Notes: generated from the sequence alone by a model not told the origin. A DNA stretch of 64,000 bases from Ilumatobacteraceae bacterium (GCA_025463305.1 JAOBWK010000007.1:37445-101444); one strand, 5' to 3'; positions 25,814 to 34,549 are shown, numbered from the stretch's first letter. Numbers and translations: made by a program.

Positions 25814-26671
25814 TCAGACCGAGCGGATCTCCATCTGCCCGTCGTGCACGCGCGTCTCGTACGCCGGCTGGGGCACGGTGGCCGGTCCGTGGACGACGCT
25901 GCCGTCGTCCATCCGGAACGTGCTCCCGTGCCACGGGCATGCCACGCACACGTCGCGGCCCGAGCCGGTGAGCTCACCCTCGTTCAGTGGTCCGCCGGCG
26001 TGGCTGCAGCGGTTGCTGATCGCGAGGTGCGACCGCCCGGAACGATGCAGGAGCACCTTCTTGCCGTCGACCGAGCGGACGACCGGCTTGTCCTCGGTGA
26101 GGTCGTCGTCGGCCATCACGTCGGTCCACGACGTGGTGGCTTCCTCGGCGAAGGTGTTGTTGACGCCGACGCCGCGCACGAGGGTGAGGTGGCCGCCGAG
26201 GTAGCCGCCCACCGACATCACGCCCATCCCGACTCCGCCGAGCACCGTGGCCGCGAGCCGGTTGCCGCGGTGGCGGGCGACGATCGACGCGGCGTAGAGG
26301 CCGACGCCGACGAGGTTCGACACGGCGTGCACGGCACCGATGCGCGTCTCCGGATCGTTGGTGTCGGACCAGTCGGCGAGGCCGCTCGCCGCGGTCGGCA
26401 CAACGGACAGCGCGCCGATGATCGCCAACGTGTTGGCCGACTTCGTCGCCCGCCGACCGCCGATCACGTCGAGGATGGTTGCGCTCGTGAACGAGCCGAT
26501 CGCCACGTCGGTCAGCATCGGGTGCAGCTGGTGGCCGAGCCACGTGCCGCTGAGGATGTCCTTCACCGGTCCGGCCGGCGACAGCTTCCTGGCGAGCTCC
26601 TTGACCGGCTTGGTGAAGGAGTCGAGCGAGGCGTTGGATCCGATCCGGGCAACCATGTCTGCGGGCGTCAT
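25814..26671 (-). CDS. Rieske [2Fe-2S] protein fused to DUF2231 membrane domain
   Basis: 285 residues from ATG 26671. The N-terminal part (about 40-170) has DUF2231 features: GHQLHPMLTDVAIGSFTSA with several hydrophobic helices. The C-terminus is a Rieske fold with RCSHAGG (CxH) and CVACPWHGSTF (CxxH) as cluster ligands, spaced as in ferredoxin-type Rieske proteins. It is probably a membrane-anchored electron carrier feeding an oxygenase or respiratory chain. No oxygenase catalytic domain is present. A longer open frame begins upstream but lacks homology. Confidence 0.88.
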   Translation of the reverse strand: MTPADMVARIGSNASLDSFTKPVKELARKLSPAGPVKDILSGTWLGHQLHPMLTDVAIGSFTSATILDVIGGRRATKSANTLAIIGALSVVPTAASGLADWSDTNDPETRIGAVHAVSNLVGVGLYAASIVARHRGNRLAATVLGGVGMGVMSVGGYLGGHLTLVRGVGVNNTFAEEATTSWTDVMADDDLTEDKPVVRSVDGKKVLLHRSGRSHLAISNRCSHAGGPLNEGELTGSGRDVCVACPWHGSTFRMDDGSVVHGPATVPQPAYETRVHDGQMEIRSV

Positions 26672-26709
26672 GTCTGCGCCCGTTCCCGTCGGACCGACGG
26701 ACCAGACAC

Positions 26710-27315
26710 TCAGCCGGGGACGGCTGCGGCGACGAGTGCGGCGATCGCCACCAGGCCGTCGGTCGACGGGGCGCCCGCTCGGGTGCCGCTGCCGGTGACG
26801 TAGAACATGCGGCCGCGGACCAGGACGACGACCACGTCGTCGCTGACCTTCCACGCCTGGTCGCCGATGCCGGGCAGATCGATGGGAGGCGAGCCGTCGG
26901 AGGCGAGACCGACGTAGTTCTCCGCGGCGTCGCGAGCGTTCCACTGCGTCGGATCGGGATCGTCGTACCAGGAGAAGCAGTAGCTCACGTCGCGGTCATC
27001 GCGATCGGCCGTCGCCCGGAAGAGCGGGCCTGCCTCGTAGTCGCCGCCGCCGTAGCCGTCGCGTCGCACGGCGAACCCGACGGCGTTCGAGACCTCCGCC
27101 GCATCGACCAGGGAGTACGGATCGAAGCCGAGGAACGACACGATCTTGTGGTTGAGATCGGCCAGCCAGGCGTCGTCCGCGGAGGACGTCGGTGGCGGTG
27201 CGGCCGACATCGTCGGCGAGCCAACCACCTGGTGCGACTGGATCTCGCCCTTCACCGTGTTCGCCAATTGCTTGGCGTCGTCGGCTGCCTTCTTGACCTT
27301 GTCCAGGAACCCCAT
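26710..27315 (-). CDS. hypothetical protein
   Basis: 201 residues from ATG 27315 with GAGGAGGG upstream. The N-terminus is a charged amphipathic helix (MGFLDKVKKAADDAKQLA), then a Pro/Ser-rich linker, then an alpha/beta domain of about 140 residues (YCFSWYDDPDPTQWN, PGIGDQAWKVSDDVVVVLVRG). No signal peptide is seen, although the C-terminal 20 residues are Ala/Val-rich. The pattern of assessing a value then testing it recalls lipoprotein-like DUF3558-type domains, but no family is recognised with confidence. Same strand as the Rieske gene, 38 bases upstream of it. Confidence 0.7.
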   Translation of the reverse strand: MGFLDKVKKAADDAKQLANTVKGEIQSHQVVGSPTMSAAPPPTSSADDAWLADLNHKIVSFLGFDPYSLVDAAEVSNAVGFAVRRDGYGGGDYEAGPLFRATADRDDRDVSYCFSWYDDPDPTQWNARDAAENYVGLASDGSPPIDLPGIGDQAWKVSDDVVVVLVRGRMFYVTGSGTRAGAPSTDGLVAIAALVAAAVPG

Positions 27316-27342
27316 CAGCCGGCCCTCCTCAGCTCGCCCTGA

Positions 27343-28239
27343 TCAACCGGCGTAGTTGATCGAGCCGTTGGGCTTGGGAGCTTCCGGCCCGTCCTCGGTG
27401 ACGACCGCATCGGCGCCCGTCGTGCGGTAGTCACCGAACTGGCTGTCGCGGCGATCGAGCGCACCGGTGAGGCCGTTGGCCTTGATCGACCCGACGAAGT
27501 TCGCCATGCTCTGGGTGTGCGTGCCGAGCGCGCACAGCTCGGTACCGGCGCGGATGCCGTTGCGGATGCCCATCGCCTCCATCTGGCGGTGGATCGCCCG
27601 CTTGTTCAGCTGCAGCACGTCGAGCGGGAGCTTGGTGATCTTCTCGGCGACGGCGAGAACGCCGGCCTCGAGCTCGTCGGCTGGGAACGCCGCGTTGGCC
27701 CAGCCGTACTCGACGGCCTCGAGCCCGTTCACCGAGTCGCCGGTCATGAACATCTCCATCGCCTTGCGCATCCCGAGGAACCACGGGTGGAAGTGCATGT
27801 CGGGCACGCCGAAGCGCACCGCGGGATAGCCCATCTGGGCGTCCTCGGCCATGTAGACCAGGTCGCAGCCGGTGGCCAGCTCGCTGCCGCCGGCCAGGCA
27901 GTAGCCGTGGACCTGGGCGATGACAGGCTTGGACATGTCCCAGATGCTCATCCAGGTCTCGGTGACGTGGCGCGGCCACTGGCCCTCACCCGGTGCGGTG
28001 TAGTGCGGGTACTCGTGGCCCTCGTTGCCGCCGGCCAGGTCGTAGCCGGCCGAGAACGACGGACCGTTGGCGCGCACGATCATCACCTTGATATCGGGAT
28101 CCATGTCGCCGGCGGTGAGGGCGTGCATGATCTCGCCGCGCAGCGGATGGTTCAGCGCGTTGCGCTTCTCCGGTCGGTTGAGCGTCACCCGACGCACGTG
28201 GGGAAGCGGCTCGTCGACGAGGATCAGGCTGTAGGTCAC
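27343..28239 (-). CDS. enoyl-CoA hydratase/isomerase family protein (one catalytic Glu)
   Basis: 298 residues from GTG 28239. TACGGT (minus strand, 28251-28246) lies six bases upstream, so the message looks leaderless. Crotonase fold: LNRPEKRNALNHPL, FSAGYDLAGG, HGYCLAGGSELATGCDLVYMA with the first catalytic Glu, and MGYPAVRFGVPDM where the second Glu is Ala. The C-terminus is about 30 residues longer than usual and ends in a Pro/Asn-rich tail. It resembles crotonases near actinobacterial steroid genes, but no function is fixed. Confidence 0.88.
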   Translation of the reverse strand: MTYSLILVDEPLPHVRRVTLNRPEKRNALNHPLRGEIMHALTAGDMDPDIKVMIVRANGPSFSAGYDLAGGNEGHEYPHYTAPGEGQWPRHVTETWMSIWDMSKPVIAQVHGYCLAGGSELATGCDLVYMAEDAQMGYPAVRFGVPDMHFHPWFLGMRKAMEMFMTGDSVNGLEAVEYGWANAAFPADELEAGVLAVAEKITKLPLDVLQLNKRAIHRQMEAMGIRNGIRAGTELCALGTHTQSMANFVGSIKANGLTGALDRRDSQFGDYRTTGADAVVTEDGPEAPKPNGSINYAG

Positions 28240-28284
28240 CCGCCGACCGTATCGAAGGCCCGTTCGGTGTGCGAAGACGGGCCG

Positions 28285-28983
28285 TCAGGCGTTGTCCCGC
28301 CTGCGGCGCAGGACGCGGATCAGCTCCTGCAGCTCCTCGTCGCTCACCTCGATGAGCGTGTCGAGCTCGGCGAACGCCGCCTGCAGCTCGGCGGTGGTGA
28401 ACACGAGTGCGTCCGGCGCCGGCACGGACGCCTCGCTCGGACGGGCGAACGCGAGCGCCAACGGGTAGCGGCGCCATGGGAACGCAGCGTTGAGCACGAC
28501 GGCTGCGACGACGATCGTGATGGCGTTGAGGAGCACGGGCGCGGCGACGTAGTGCCAGGTCGGTGTGTGCCCACCAGCCGCGAGCAGGACGGCGGACAAC
28601 GCTGTCGCCCCACCGGGTGGGTGCACGCACCGGAGCGTGTGCATCGCGCCGATCGCGAGCGCGACCGCGACGGCCGCCGCGCCGACGCCACCGCCGAGCA
28701 GGTGGGCGACGATCACCCCGACGACAGCCGAGACGAGGTGCCCGCCGATGACGGGCCACGGCTGCGACAGCGGAGCGTGCGGGACGCCGAACACGAGCAC
28801 GGCCGACGCACCCATCGAGCCGACGAGGTACAGCGTGGCGGGCGCCGATCCAGCGAAGTGGACGACGTGCCCGACACCCGCAACGGCGGCGAGCCCGGCG
28901 AGCGCGACCAGTGTCGCCACGAGGCGCTCGCGGTACGAGACCGTGTGCTCGGGCACACCGAGGACCCATCGGATCCGCGTCAT
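28285..28983 (-). CDS. HPP family integral membrane protein
   Basis: 232 residues from ATG 28983. About four transmembrane helices (about 25-165) enclose the family signatures: LVGSMGASAVLVFGVPHAPLSQP and LRCVHPPGGATALSAVL (the HPPGGA motif that names the family). A soluble C-terminal segment (about 185-232) is rich in Glu/Leu and probably helical, ending in RRRRD. HPP proteins are implicated in nitrite or other anion transport in plastids and cyanobacteria; their role in actinobacteria is not established. Confidence 0.9.
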   Translation of the reverse strand: MTRIRWVLGVPEHTVSYRERLVATLVALAGLAAVAGVGHVVHFAGSAPATLYLVGSMGASAVLVFGVPHAPLSQPWPVIGGHLVSAVVGVIVAHLLGGGVGAAAVAVALAIGAMHTLRCVHPPGGATALSAVLLAAGGHTPTWHYVAAPVLLNAITIVVAAVVLNAAFPWRRYPLALAFARPSEASVPAPDALVFTTAELQAAFAELDTLIEVSDEELQELIRVLRRRRDNA

Positions 28984-29051
28984 CACCGGTCGTGCCCCCA
29001 CGGCGGGCCAACGTAGTCGGCCGACGATCGGCGCCGAGCGATCCGTGCGGG

Positions 29052-30053
29052 TCAGCGGCCGTCGAGCGGGTCCCAGCCAGCCGGCGCCGCGGCGAGGAAC
29101 TCGGCGATCGTGCCGACGACCGTCGCCGATGGGAGGCGGCTGCCGTCCTCCGGCGAGCGCAGCTGCGGCGTGAGCCGGCCGGGCGGGTCGGCCGTCCAGC
29201 CACCACGCGACTCGAGCGCGTCGAGCTGTTGGGCCAGTGGGCGCACGTCGACCCGCGGCATCACGGGTCGGGACCGGAACATCACCCACGTCTCGTAGCG
29301 GAACTCCAACCGCCAGTCGTCGCCGCGCCGCACGAGCGTGCGCAGGCGGGTCGTCGACTGGTTGATCGCCATCGGGTGCACGGCGTCGCTGCGATTGACC
29401 GTGAAGCGAGTGGTCGCCCGATCCGCCCATGCGTCGGGCACGGTGACGATCGCGAGGTCGATCTCCGGCCGCTCGTCGATGCCGATCACGCCGCTCGCCA
29501 TGGCGTCGAGGCTCTCGCGCAGGTGGGCGTCCTCGCGCTCCCACAGCGACCGGAACCGGTCGGGATGATCGAGGAGCTCCGGCATCCGCGGCAGGATCGC
29601 CTCGTAGAGGTTGCCGCACACGACGTCGTAGGGACCGTCCAGCAGCGCTGGGTCGAGGGGCGTCGGCGACGGATCCTCGAACGCGGCGAGCGCGAACGCG
29701 ATGCGTGCCGCCTCGATCGACTCGAACGTGCCGAAGTCGCCGGCCCTGGCGACGTCGATCGCGATGGCGCGACGTTCGAGGGCACCTTCCGGGTCGATCA
29801 GTGCAAAGGCGCTCGCCATGCCGTCCTGGTCGAAGTGGTTGTTCGAAACCAGTTCGATGCCGTCGAGGCATTCGGGACGGTCCAGCGCGCGGAACGCGAT
29901 CTGTGCCGACAGGTCGTCGAGCAGATCCTCCGGGGTCGGGCTGCCGGGCCAGTGCGACAGCGTCAGCGCCGTGCCGGCGGTGGCCGAGCCGTCGACGATC
30001 ACGTTCGGTCGCCCGTCGAGCTGGTGGAACGGCACGAAGCGCAGGGGACGCAC
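29052..30053 (-). CDS. DUF6687-like conserved protein
   Basis: 333 residues from GTG 30053. It begins VRPLRFVPFHQLDGRPNVIVDG, followed by LTLSHWPGS and VSNNHFDQDGMASAFALIDP, a combination I associate with DUF6687. NNHFDQDG has the look of a metal-binding segment of the DHH/nanoRNase kind, which is suggestive only. The start is placed by homology and by TACGTT six bases upstream (leaderless). It is divergent from the VOC gene across 39 bases and shares a mirror-symmetric promoter with it. Confidence 0.75.
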   Translation of the reverse strand: MRPLRFVPFHQLDGRPNVIVDGSATAGTALTLSHWPGSPTPEDLLDDLSAQIAFRALDRPECLDGIELVSNNHFDQDGMASAFALIDPEGALERRAIAIDVARAGDFGTFESIEAARIAFALAAFEDPSPTPLDPALLDGPYDVVCGNLYEAILPRMPELLDHPDRFRSLWEREDAHLRESLDAMASGVIGIDERPEIDLAIVTVPDAWADRATTRFTVNRSDAVHPMAINQSTTRLRTLVRRGDDWRLEFRYETWVMFRSRPVMPRVDVRPLAQQLDALESRGGWTADPPGRLTPQLRSPEDGSRLPSATVVGTIAEFLAAAPAGWDPLDGR

Positions 30054-30095
30054 GCCACGAACGTAACCCGCCGCGGGCAGTAGGTTCGTGGCGTG
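30051..30095. promoter_or_regulatory. mirror-symmetric bidirectional leaderless promoter
   Basis: CACGCCACGAAC (30051-30062) and GTTCGTGGCGTG (30084-30095) form a perfect 12-bp inverted repeat around 21 bases. Each arm holds a GTG start codon at its outer end. Each strand has a -10 hexamer overlapping the inner end of its arm (TACGTT on the minus strand, TAGGTT on the plus), with the same CGTGGC between hexamer and start. Both genes therefore begin at or near their first transcribed base. Confidence 0.65.
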
Positions 30096-30458
30096 ATCAC
30101 GGGCTTCTCCCACATGCAGCTGGTGGTGGCCGACATCGATGCCACCGTCGAGTGGTACGGCAAGGTGCTCGGCATGGAGTGCTTCCAGCGCGGCACGTAC
30201 AGCGGCGGCGACTACGCCGCGCTGCGGAGCTCGACCGGCCGGTTCGTGATCGGGCTGCAGACCGACGGCGGATCGGGGTCGGCGATGATCAACCACCTCT
30301 CGTTCGCCGTCGAGGACCTCGCCGATCTGCACCGCCAGCGCGACGCGATCGTGGCTGCCGGCATCGAGTCCACGGACCTGATCGAGGAGGCGGCGAGCTG
30401 GAACTTCCGGTTCTGCGATCCCGACGGCCTCATGGTGGAGCTCACCGCGTCGAAGTAG
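30093..30458 (+). CDS. VOC family protein (glyoxalase/bleomycin resistance/dioxygenase fold)
   Basis: 121 residues from GTG 30093. A single vicinal-oxygen-chelate module pair: HMQLVVADIDATVEWYGKVLGM in the N-terminal half, NHLSFAVEDLADLHRQRDA in the second half and FCDPDGLMVELTAS at the end. His near residue 7, His in NHLSF and Glu in MVEL are the usual metal ligands. Members are isomerases, dioxygenases or binding proteins; the reaction cannot be assigned. Divergent from the DUF6687-like gene, and followed by a hairpin. Confidence 0.88.
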   Translation: MITGFSHMQLVVADIDATVEWYGKVLGMECFQRGTYSGGDYAALRSSTGRFVIGLQTDGGSGSAMINHLSFAVEDLADLHRQRDAIVAAGIESTDLIEEAASWNFRFCDPDGLMVELTASK

Positions 30459-30463
30459 TCGAC

Positions 30464-30496
30464 GATGTCACGAATTGTCCCGTCTGGCGTGACATC
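30464..30496. terminator. bidirectional stem-loop between convergent genes
   Basis: GATGTCACG (30464-30472) and CGTGACATC (30488-30496) form a perfect 9-bp stem with a 15-base loop. It lies five bases after the VOC stop and 38 bases from the stop of the convergent membrane protein. Confidence 0.65.
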
Positions 30497-30534
30497 TCGT
30501 GACTTCGTGGAACCGCCGACGGGCACAGCGCGCC

Positions 30535-32574
30535 TCAGGCGTCGAGCGTGCGCACGACCCCACCGTCGTGGTCGATGACGTCGATCGCGATCGGGCCGTC
30601 CGCGGTGAACGACACCACGGCGAACGCTGGCCCGGCCGGGTCCGGCCTGGCCAGCGGCTCGTACGGCAGCACCGTACCGCCCACCGTCACCCGGATCGAC
30701 GTGGCATCACCGGGGTCGACGAGCCCGATCACGAGCACGGTCGAGCTCGGCGAGTCCAGCCGGAGCACCGGCGCATCGGCCGTGATCTCGATCGGTCCGG
30801 CGGTCCCGCCATCGCCGTTGGACGAGTACAGCTGGAAGATCGTGCTGCCGGCGACGAGGAGCGCCCAGGTCTTGCCATCGGTCTGTTGCGAGGAGTCGAC
30901 CTCGCGGATCGTGAACGGCTCGGTCGTGACCGTGCCGCCCTCGTCGTCCGTGGTCGGAGGCGGTTCGGTCTCGACCGGTTCGACGGTCGCGTCGTCGAAC
31001 GGATGCGATGTGATCGCCTCCCATTCATCGGGCGTCGCCTGGCGGGCGAGACCGGCGACCTTGATCAACGTCTCGAGCGGCATGTCGGGCGTGATCGACC
31101 CGCGCACGGTGACCGAGCTCGATCCGTCGTCGAACTGGACGATGTCCTCCGGCGCTGATCCGGTGTCCGGCACCTGGCTCACGATGACCGTGCGATCGCC
31201 GAGCTCGACGGTGCGCACCGGGCTGACGGGCGCGGTCGGGTCGTCGGGGCTCTCCAGGAGGATCTGTTCGAGGCGCACGAGGGTCCGATCGAGTCGGCGG
31301 GCCGTGATGGTCAGCGATGCGTCGGCCCGTCCCGGGACGCCGTACATCGTCGAGCGGTACGTCGTCGGTTCGAGCTGATCGACGGCACGCGGGCCGACGG
31401 CGGGCCGAGCGACCACCAGGTCCATCGACCCGAGCAGCGCTGCTGATTCCGCGCCGAAGTGCAGCCCGTCGCCATTCGCGAGCGGACCACAGTTCGGCGG
31501 AGGCGGATCGCCGGGGTTCGCCGGGACGATGTCGAGCTGCGCGGCGGCGGCCAAGGACTCGACCTCGTCGGCGCTGAAGCCGTGGGCCGTCAGCTCGAGC
31601 CCGGTGGCCGTGGCCGATGTCGTGCCCGGCGCAACGATGATCTGCAGCACGTCGTCGCGCTCGCGTGTCAGCAGTGCATCGCGGTCCCCTGTTCGGACAC
31701 GCGTGGAGCCGGGGAGCAACGGCGACAGGTTGCCACCACACCGTGAGGAGACGGCACTCACCCAGCGACCGGCGGTGTGGGTCGCCGTCGGCTCGGCCCA
31801 GACCGAGAGCCAGCCCGTCGATGTCGGAGACGCGTCGTCGGGACCCGGGAACTCACTGCCGGTCGCGGTGAGCTCGGCGAGCGCGCCGGGCGGGAGCACG
31901 TACCCCGGGGGCTGCAGCATGATCGGATGGTCGAGGCCGTCGGTGGTGCTCGACGACACGACATCGGTCGGCAGCGACAGCACCGCTGATCCCGTGGAGT
32001 TGCTCCGGGTCGTCCACGCGACGACGCCGACGATCACGGCGATGGTCGCGACGATGCCGAGCGTGGTGCGCCGCCCGCTCGAACGAGCCACGCTCCAGGC
32101 TCCGGCGGGGCCGCCTGCCGCGTCCGTCGCAGCGCGGACGCAGCGGGCGCGCAGCTCGTCGTCGAGCCACATCTCGTCGCCGTGAAGGATGTCGTCGACG
32201 GCGGCCGTTCCGTGCACGGCCTCGAACCGCTGGTGCGCGACCGCCACCGCAGCGGCCACCTCGGACTCGAGCAGGCCGAGGACGGCTGCGACGTCGCCAT
32301 CGGATCGTCCGGCGACCACGGACAGATCGAGCAGGGCACGGTCGGTCACGCTCTCCGGTGTCTCACTGCGGTCGCGCAGGAGCGCGAGCGCGATCGCTTG
32401 CAGTTGCAACCGATCGGGCAGCGGCGAACCGTCGCGACGGCCGGCAGCCCCGACACGTTCGTAGACGACCGGCAGGACGGTTGTCGCGACCGCTCCCCCG
32501 GCGATCCGGCACGACCATGCGAACAGGGGGCCGGCCGTCGCCTCGACATGGGCGACGAGCTCACCGGCCTCCAC
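30535..32574 (-). CDS. membrane protein with degenerate sigma-factor-like N-terminus
   Basis: 679 residues from GTG 32574. Residues about 1-120 look like a worn ECF sigma factor: a helical region 2-like start, then SVTDRALLDLSVVAGRSDGDVAAVLGLLESEVAAAV, laid out like a sigma region 4 helix-turn-helix but without its basic residues. One transmembrane helix follows (about 170-189), then an extracytoplasmic region of about 490 residues with Thr/Pro-rich linkers and beta-rich segments. The topology (cytoplasmic regulator-like domain, single helix, external sensor) recalls anti-sigma factors. No zinc motif is seen. It starts 12 bases after the HD-domain gene. Confidence 0.72.
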   Translation of the reverse strand: MEAGELVAHVEATAGPLFAWSCRIAGGAVATTVLPVVYERVGAAGRRDGSPLPDRLQLQAIALALLRDRSETPESVTDRALLDLSVVAGRSDGDVAAVLGLLESEVAAAVAVAHQRFEAVHGTAAVDDILHGDEMWLDDELRARCVRAATDAAGGPAGAWSVARSSGRRTTLGIVATIAVIVGVVAWTTRSNSTGSAVLSLPTDVVSSSTTDGLDHPIMLQPPGYVLPPGALAELTATGSEFPGPDDASPTSTGWLSVWAEPTATHTAGRWVSAVSSRCGGNLSPLLPGSTRVRTGDRDALLTRERDDVLQIIVAPGTTSATATGLELTAHGFSADEVESLAAAAQLDIVPANPGDPPPPNCGPLANGDGLHFGAESAALLGSMDLVVARPAVGPRAVDQLEPTTYRSTMYGVPGRADASLTITARRLDRTLVRLEQILLESPDDPTAPVSPVRTVELGDRTVIVSQVPDTGSAPEDIVQFDDGSSSVTVRGSITPDMPLETLIKVAGLARQATPDEWEAITSHPFDDATVEPVETEPPPTTDDEGGTVTTEPFTIREVDSSQQTDGKTWALLVAGSTIFQLYSSNGDGGTAGPIEITADAPVLRLDSPSSTVLVIGLVDPGDATSIRVTVGGTVLPYEPLARPDPAGPAFAVVSFTADGPIAIDVIDHDGGVVRTLDA

Positions 32575-32586
32575 GACGCGAGGCGC

Positions 32587-33180
32587 TCAGTCGCCGCCGA
32601 AGCCGCTCGCCGGGCGGGCGAAGACCTCGCGCACCATCGGCTCGAACACCTCGAGCGGCAGCGTGTCGTACACCGGGTCGAACGCCTCCTGGTCCCACGC
32701 ACCGCAGAAGTGAGCCGCAGCGTCGAAGAACGGACTGCTCCGATACCGCTCGCGGGTGTCGCGGTCGAAGCCGATCTTGTGCCAGTAGTGGTAGCCCTGG
32801 AACACGCCGTGGTGGCGCACCACCCAGGTGGTCTCCTCGTCGACGTACGGCGCCAGGATCGCCGCGGCGAGCTCGCTGTGGTTGGCGGGGGCGAGCGCGT
32901 CGCCGATGTCGTGGAGCAGCGCCGCCACCACCATGTCGATCCGCGCGCCATCGCGGTGGGCGCGCGACGCCGTCTGCAGCGAGTGCTCGTAGCGATCGAC
33001 CTGGTAGCCGAGCGTCGGTCCCTTGAGAGTGTTCAGCTGCTCGAGCAACCGATCAGCGACCTGATCGTTGAGGTGCAGCTGTGCTTCGCTGATCACCACT
33101 GCGAGTTGCTCCGGGGAGGCGTCGTCCATTCGCGTGAACGTGCCCGCGTGATCGCTCGTGCTGCGCGTGTCGATGCTCAT
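32587..33180 (-). CDS. HD domain-containing protein (PhnZ-like)
   Basis: 197 residues from ATG 33180 with GGGGG upstream. HD motif: YEHSLQTASRAHRDG carries the first His, VVAALLHDIGDALAPANHSE the HD pair and a further His, and a later VVRHHG supplies another ligand. The layout resembles mixed-valence di-iron HD oxygenases such as PhnZ and myo-inositol-like oxygenases, more than nucleotide phosphohydrolases; this assignment is tentative. It is followed at once by the sigma-like membrane protein. Confidence 0.82.
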   Translation of the reverse strand: MSIDTRSTSDHAGTFTRMDDASPEQLAVVISEAQLHLNDQVADRLLEQLNTLKGPTLGYQVDRYEHSLQTASRAHRDGARIDMVVAALLHDIGDALAPANHSELAAAILAPYVDEETTWVVRHHGVFQGYHYWHKIGFDRDTRERYRSSPFFDAAAHFCGAWDQEAFDPVYDTLPLEVFEPMVREVFARPASGFGGD

Positions 33181-33244
33181 GTCCAACCCCCAGCGTTGAC
33201 CCAACGCACGATACTCGCGGCGGCGCCAGCGATGCGTCTCGTGC

Positions 33245-33337
33245 CTCGACCACTGGGACGTTTCCCGCCCACAGGGTGATGTCGTCCCGCTCAGCGGGAT
33301 GAATCCTCACTGTGGGCGGAGTTCGTCCCAGGTCGAG
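33245..33337. repeat. 93-base imperfect palindrome
   Basis: Nested pairing about a centre near 33292: CTCGAC/GTCGAG, CTGGGACG/CGTCCCAG, CCGCCCACA/TGTGGGCGG, GTGA/TCAC and TCCCGC/GCGGGA around a TCA loop, separated by short bulges. It lies between the stop of the amidohydrolase (33362) and the start of the HD gene (33180), both minus strand. Transcribed, it would be a very stable hairpin, so terminator, REP-like element or mobile-element remnant are possible. Confidence 0.7.
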
Positions 33338-33361
33338 CGGGCGGGTGGCAACCGGCGCCGC

Positions 33362-34549
33362 TCAGTGGCGGGGCAGGACCGTCGCGGGGAGGGGGTGGCG
33401 GTAGAGGGTGGCGGCGTTCTCGCAGCACATCATCCGCAGCTCGTCGGTGGGGATGTGGCCCCAGGCGTCGTGGATGACCTGTTGGGTGTCGGGCCAGGTG
33501 GAGTCGCCGTGGGGGTAGTCGACCTCGACCATGATGTTCTCCACGCCGATGCGAGCGCGGGTGTCGATGGTGGACGGGTCGTCGATGGTGCAGAACCAGA
33601 AGTTGCGTTTGAGGACGTCGGCGGGGCGGACGTCCCAGCCGAGGCCGTATCCGGAGCGGTCGACGATGTTGTCGAGGCGGTCCATCAGCATCGCAACCCA
33701 GCCGATGCCGCCCTCGCTCATCGCGATCTTCAACGTCGGGAGCCGCTCGGGATAGCCGCTCCACAGCCACTCCGCGCACGCACCCAACGACTGCTGTCCG
33801 AACAGCGTCGCACCGAGCTGCAGCGACGGCGAGCCGGGTGGCGACACGTTCAGGCCGGAGCTGCCGACGTGGAGGGAGACGACGGTGTCGGTGTCGACGC
33901 AGGCCTGCATGATCGGGTCCCAGTGATCGCGGTCCCACAACGACGGCAGACCGATCGCGTGCGGGCGCTCCGGGAACGTCACCGACGTGAACCCGCGAGC
34001 CGCGTTGCGGTGGATCTCGGCCGCAGCCAGCTGCGGATCGGCGAGGTAGGTGATGCCGAGCGGGATGATCCGCTCCGGATGGGCGAGGTACCACTCCTCG
34101 TACAGCCAGTCGTTCCACGCCCGGATCGTCGCCAACCCCAACTCGCGATCAGGCGTGGTGAAGAACACCCGGCCACAGAAGCCCGTGATCTGCGACGGGA
34201 AGTTGAGTGACGCCCACACCCCGTTGATGTCCATGTCACGCACCCGCGCATCGACGTCGTAGCAACCCGCACGCATCTGCTCGAAGCGGAACGGCTCCAA
34301 CTTCACCGTCTCCGGACGACGACCCGCGACCGCGTTCATCCCGACCTGGGTGAACCGGTTGCCCTCGAACTCCCACACCTGATGACCCTGTTCGGTCTCC
34401 ACGATCTTCGGCGCACGGTCCTGCAGCTCAGCCGGCAGACGGCCCTCGAACGTGTGCGGCGGCTCCACCACGTGGTCGTCCACCGAGATGATCGTGGCGA
34501 ACACATCGCGCACCTCGGGATCCGGCAGGAACAGATCAGTGACCGTCAT
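33362..34549 (-). CDS. amidohydrolase family 2 protein (copy 1 of divergent pair)
   Basis: 395 residues from ATG 34549 with GGAGG upstream. TIM-barrel amidohydrolase-2 type: ISVDDHVVEPPHTF (N-terminal metal motif, DxH variant), GCYDVDARVRDMDINGVWASLNFP, VVSLHVGSSG with the barrel His, MSEGGIGWV and VEVDYPHGDSTWPDTQ with the late metal Asp. Family members include non-oxidative decarboxylases and C-C hydrolases of cyclic compounds, so amide hydrolysis is not implied. Paralogous to the divergent gene at 34618. Two starts were possible; homology covers from the first residues. Confidence 0.9.
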   Translation of the reverse strand: MTVTDLFLPDPEVRDVFATIISVDDHVVEPPHTFEGRLPAELQDRAPKIVETEQGHQVWEFEGNRFTQVGMNAVAGRRPETVKLEPFRFEQMRAGCYDVDARVRDMDINGVWASLNFPSQITGFCGRVFFTTPDRELGLATIRAWNDWLYEEWYLAHPERIIPLGITYLADPQLAAAEIHRNAARGFTSVTFPERPHAIGLPSLWDRDHWDPIMQACVDTDTVVSLHVGSSGLNVSPPGSPSLQLGATLFGQQSLGACAEWLWSGYPERLPTLKIAMSEGGIGWVAMLMDRLDNIVDRSGYGLGWDVRPADVLKRNFWFCTIDDPSTIDTRARIGVENIMVEVDYPHGDSTWPDTQQVIHDAWGHIPTDELRMMCCENAATLYRHPLPATVLPRH

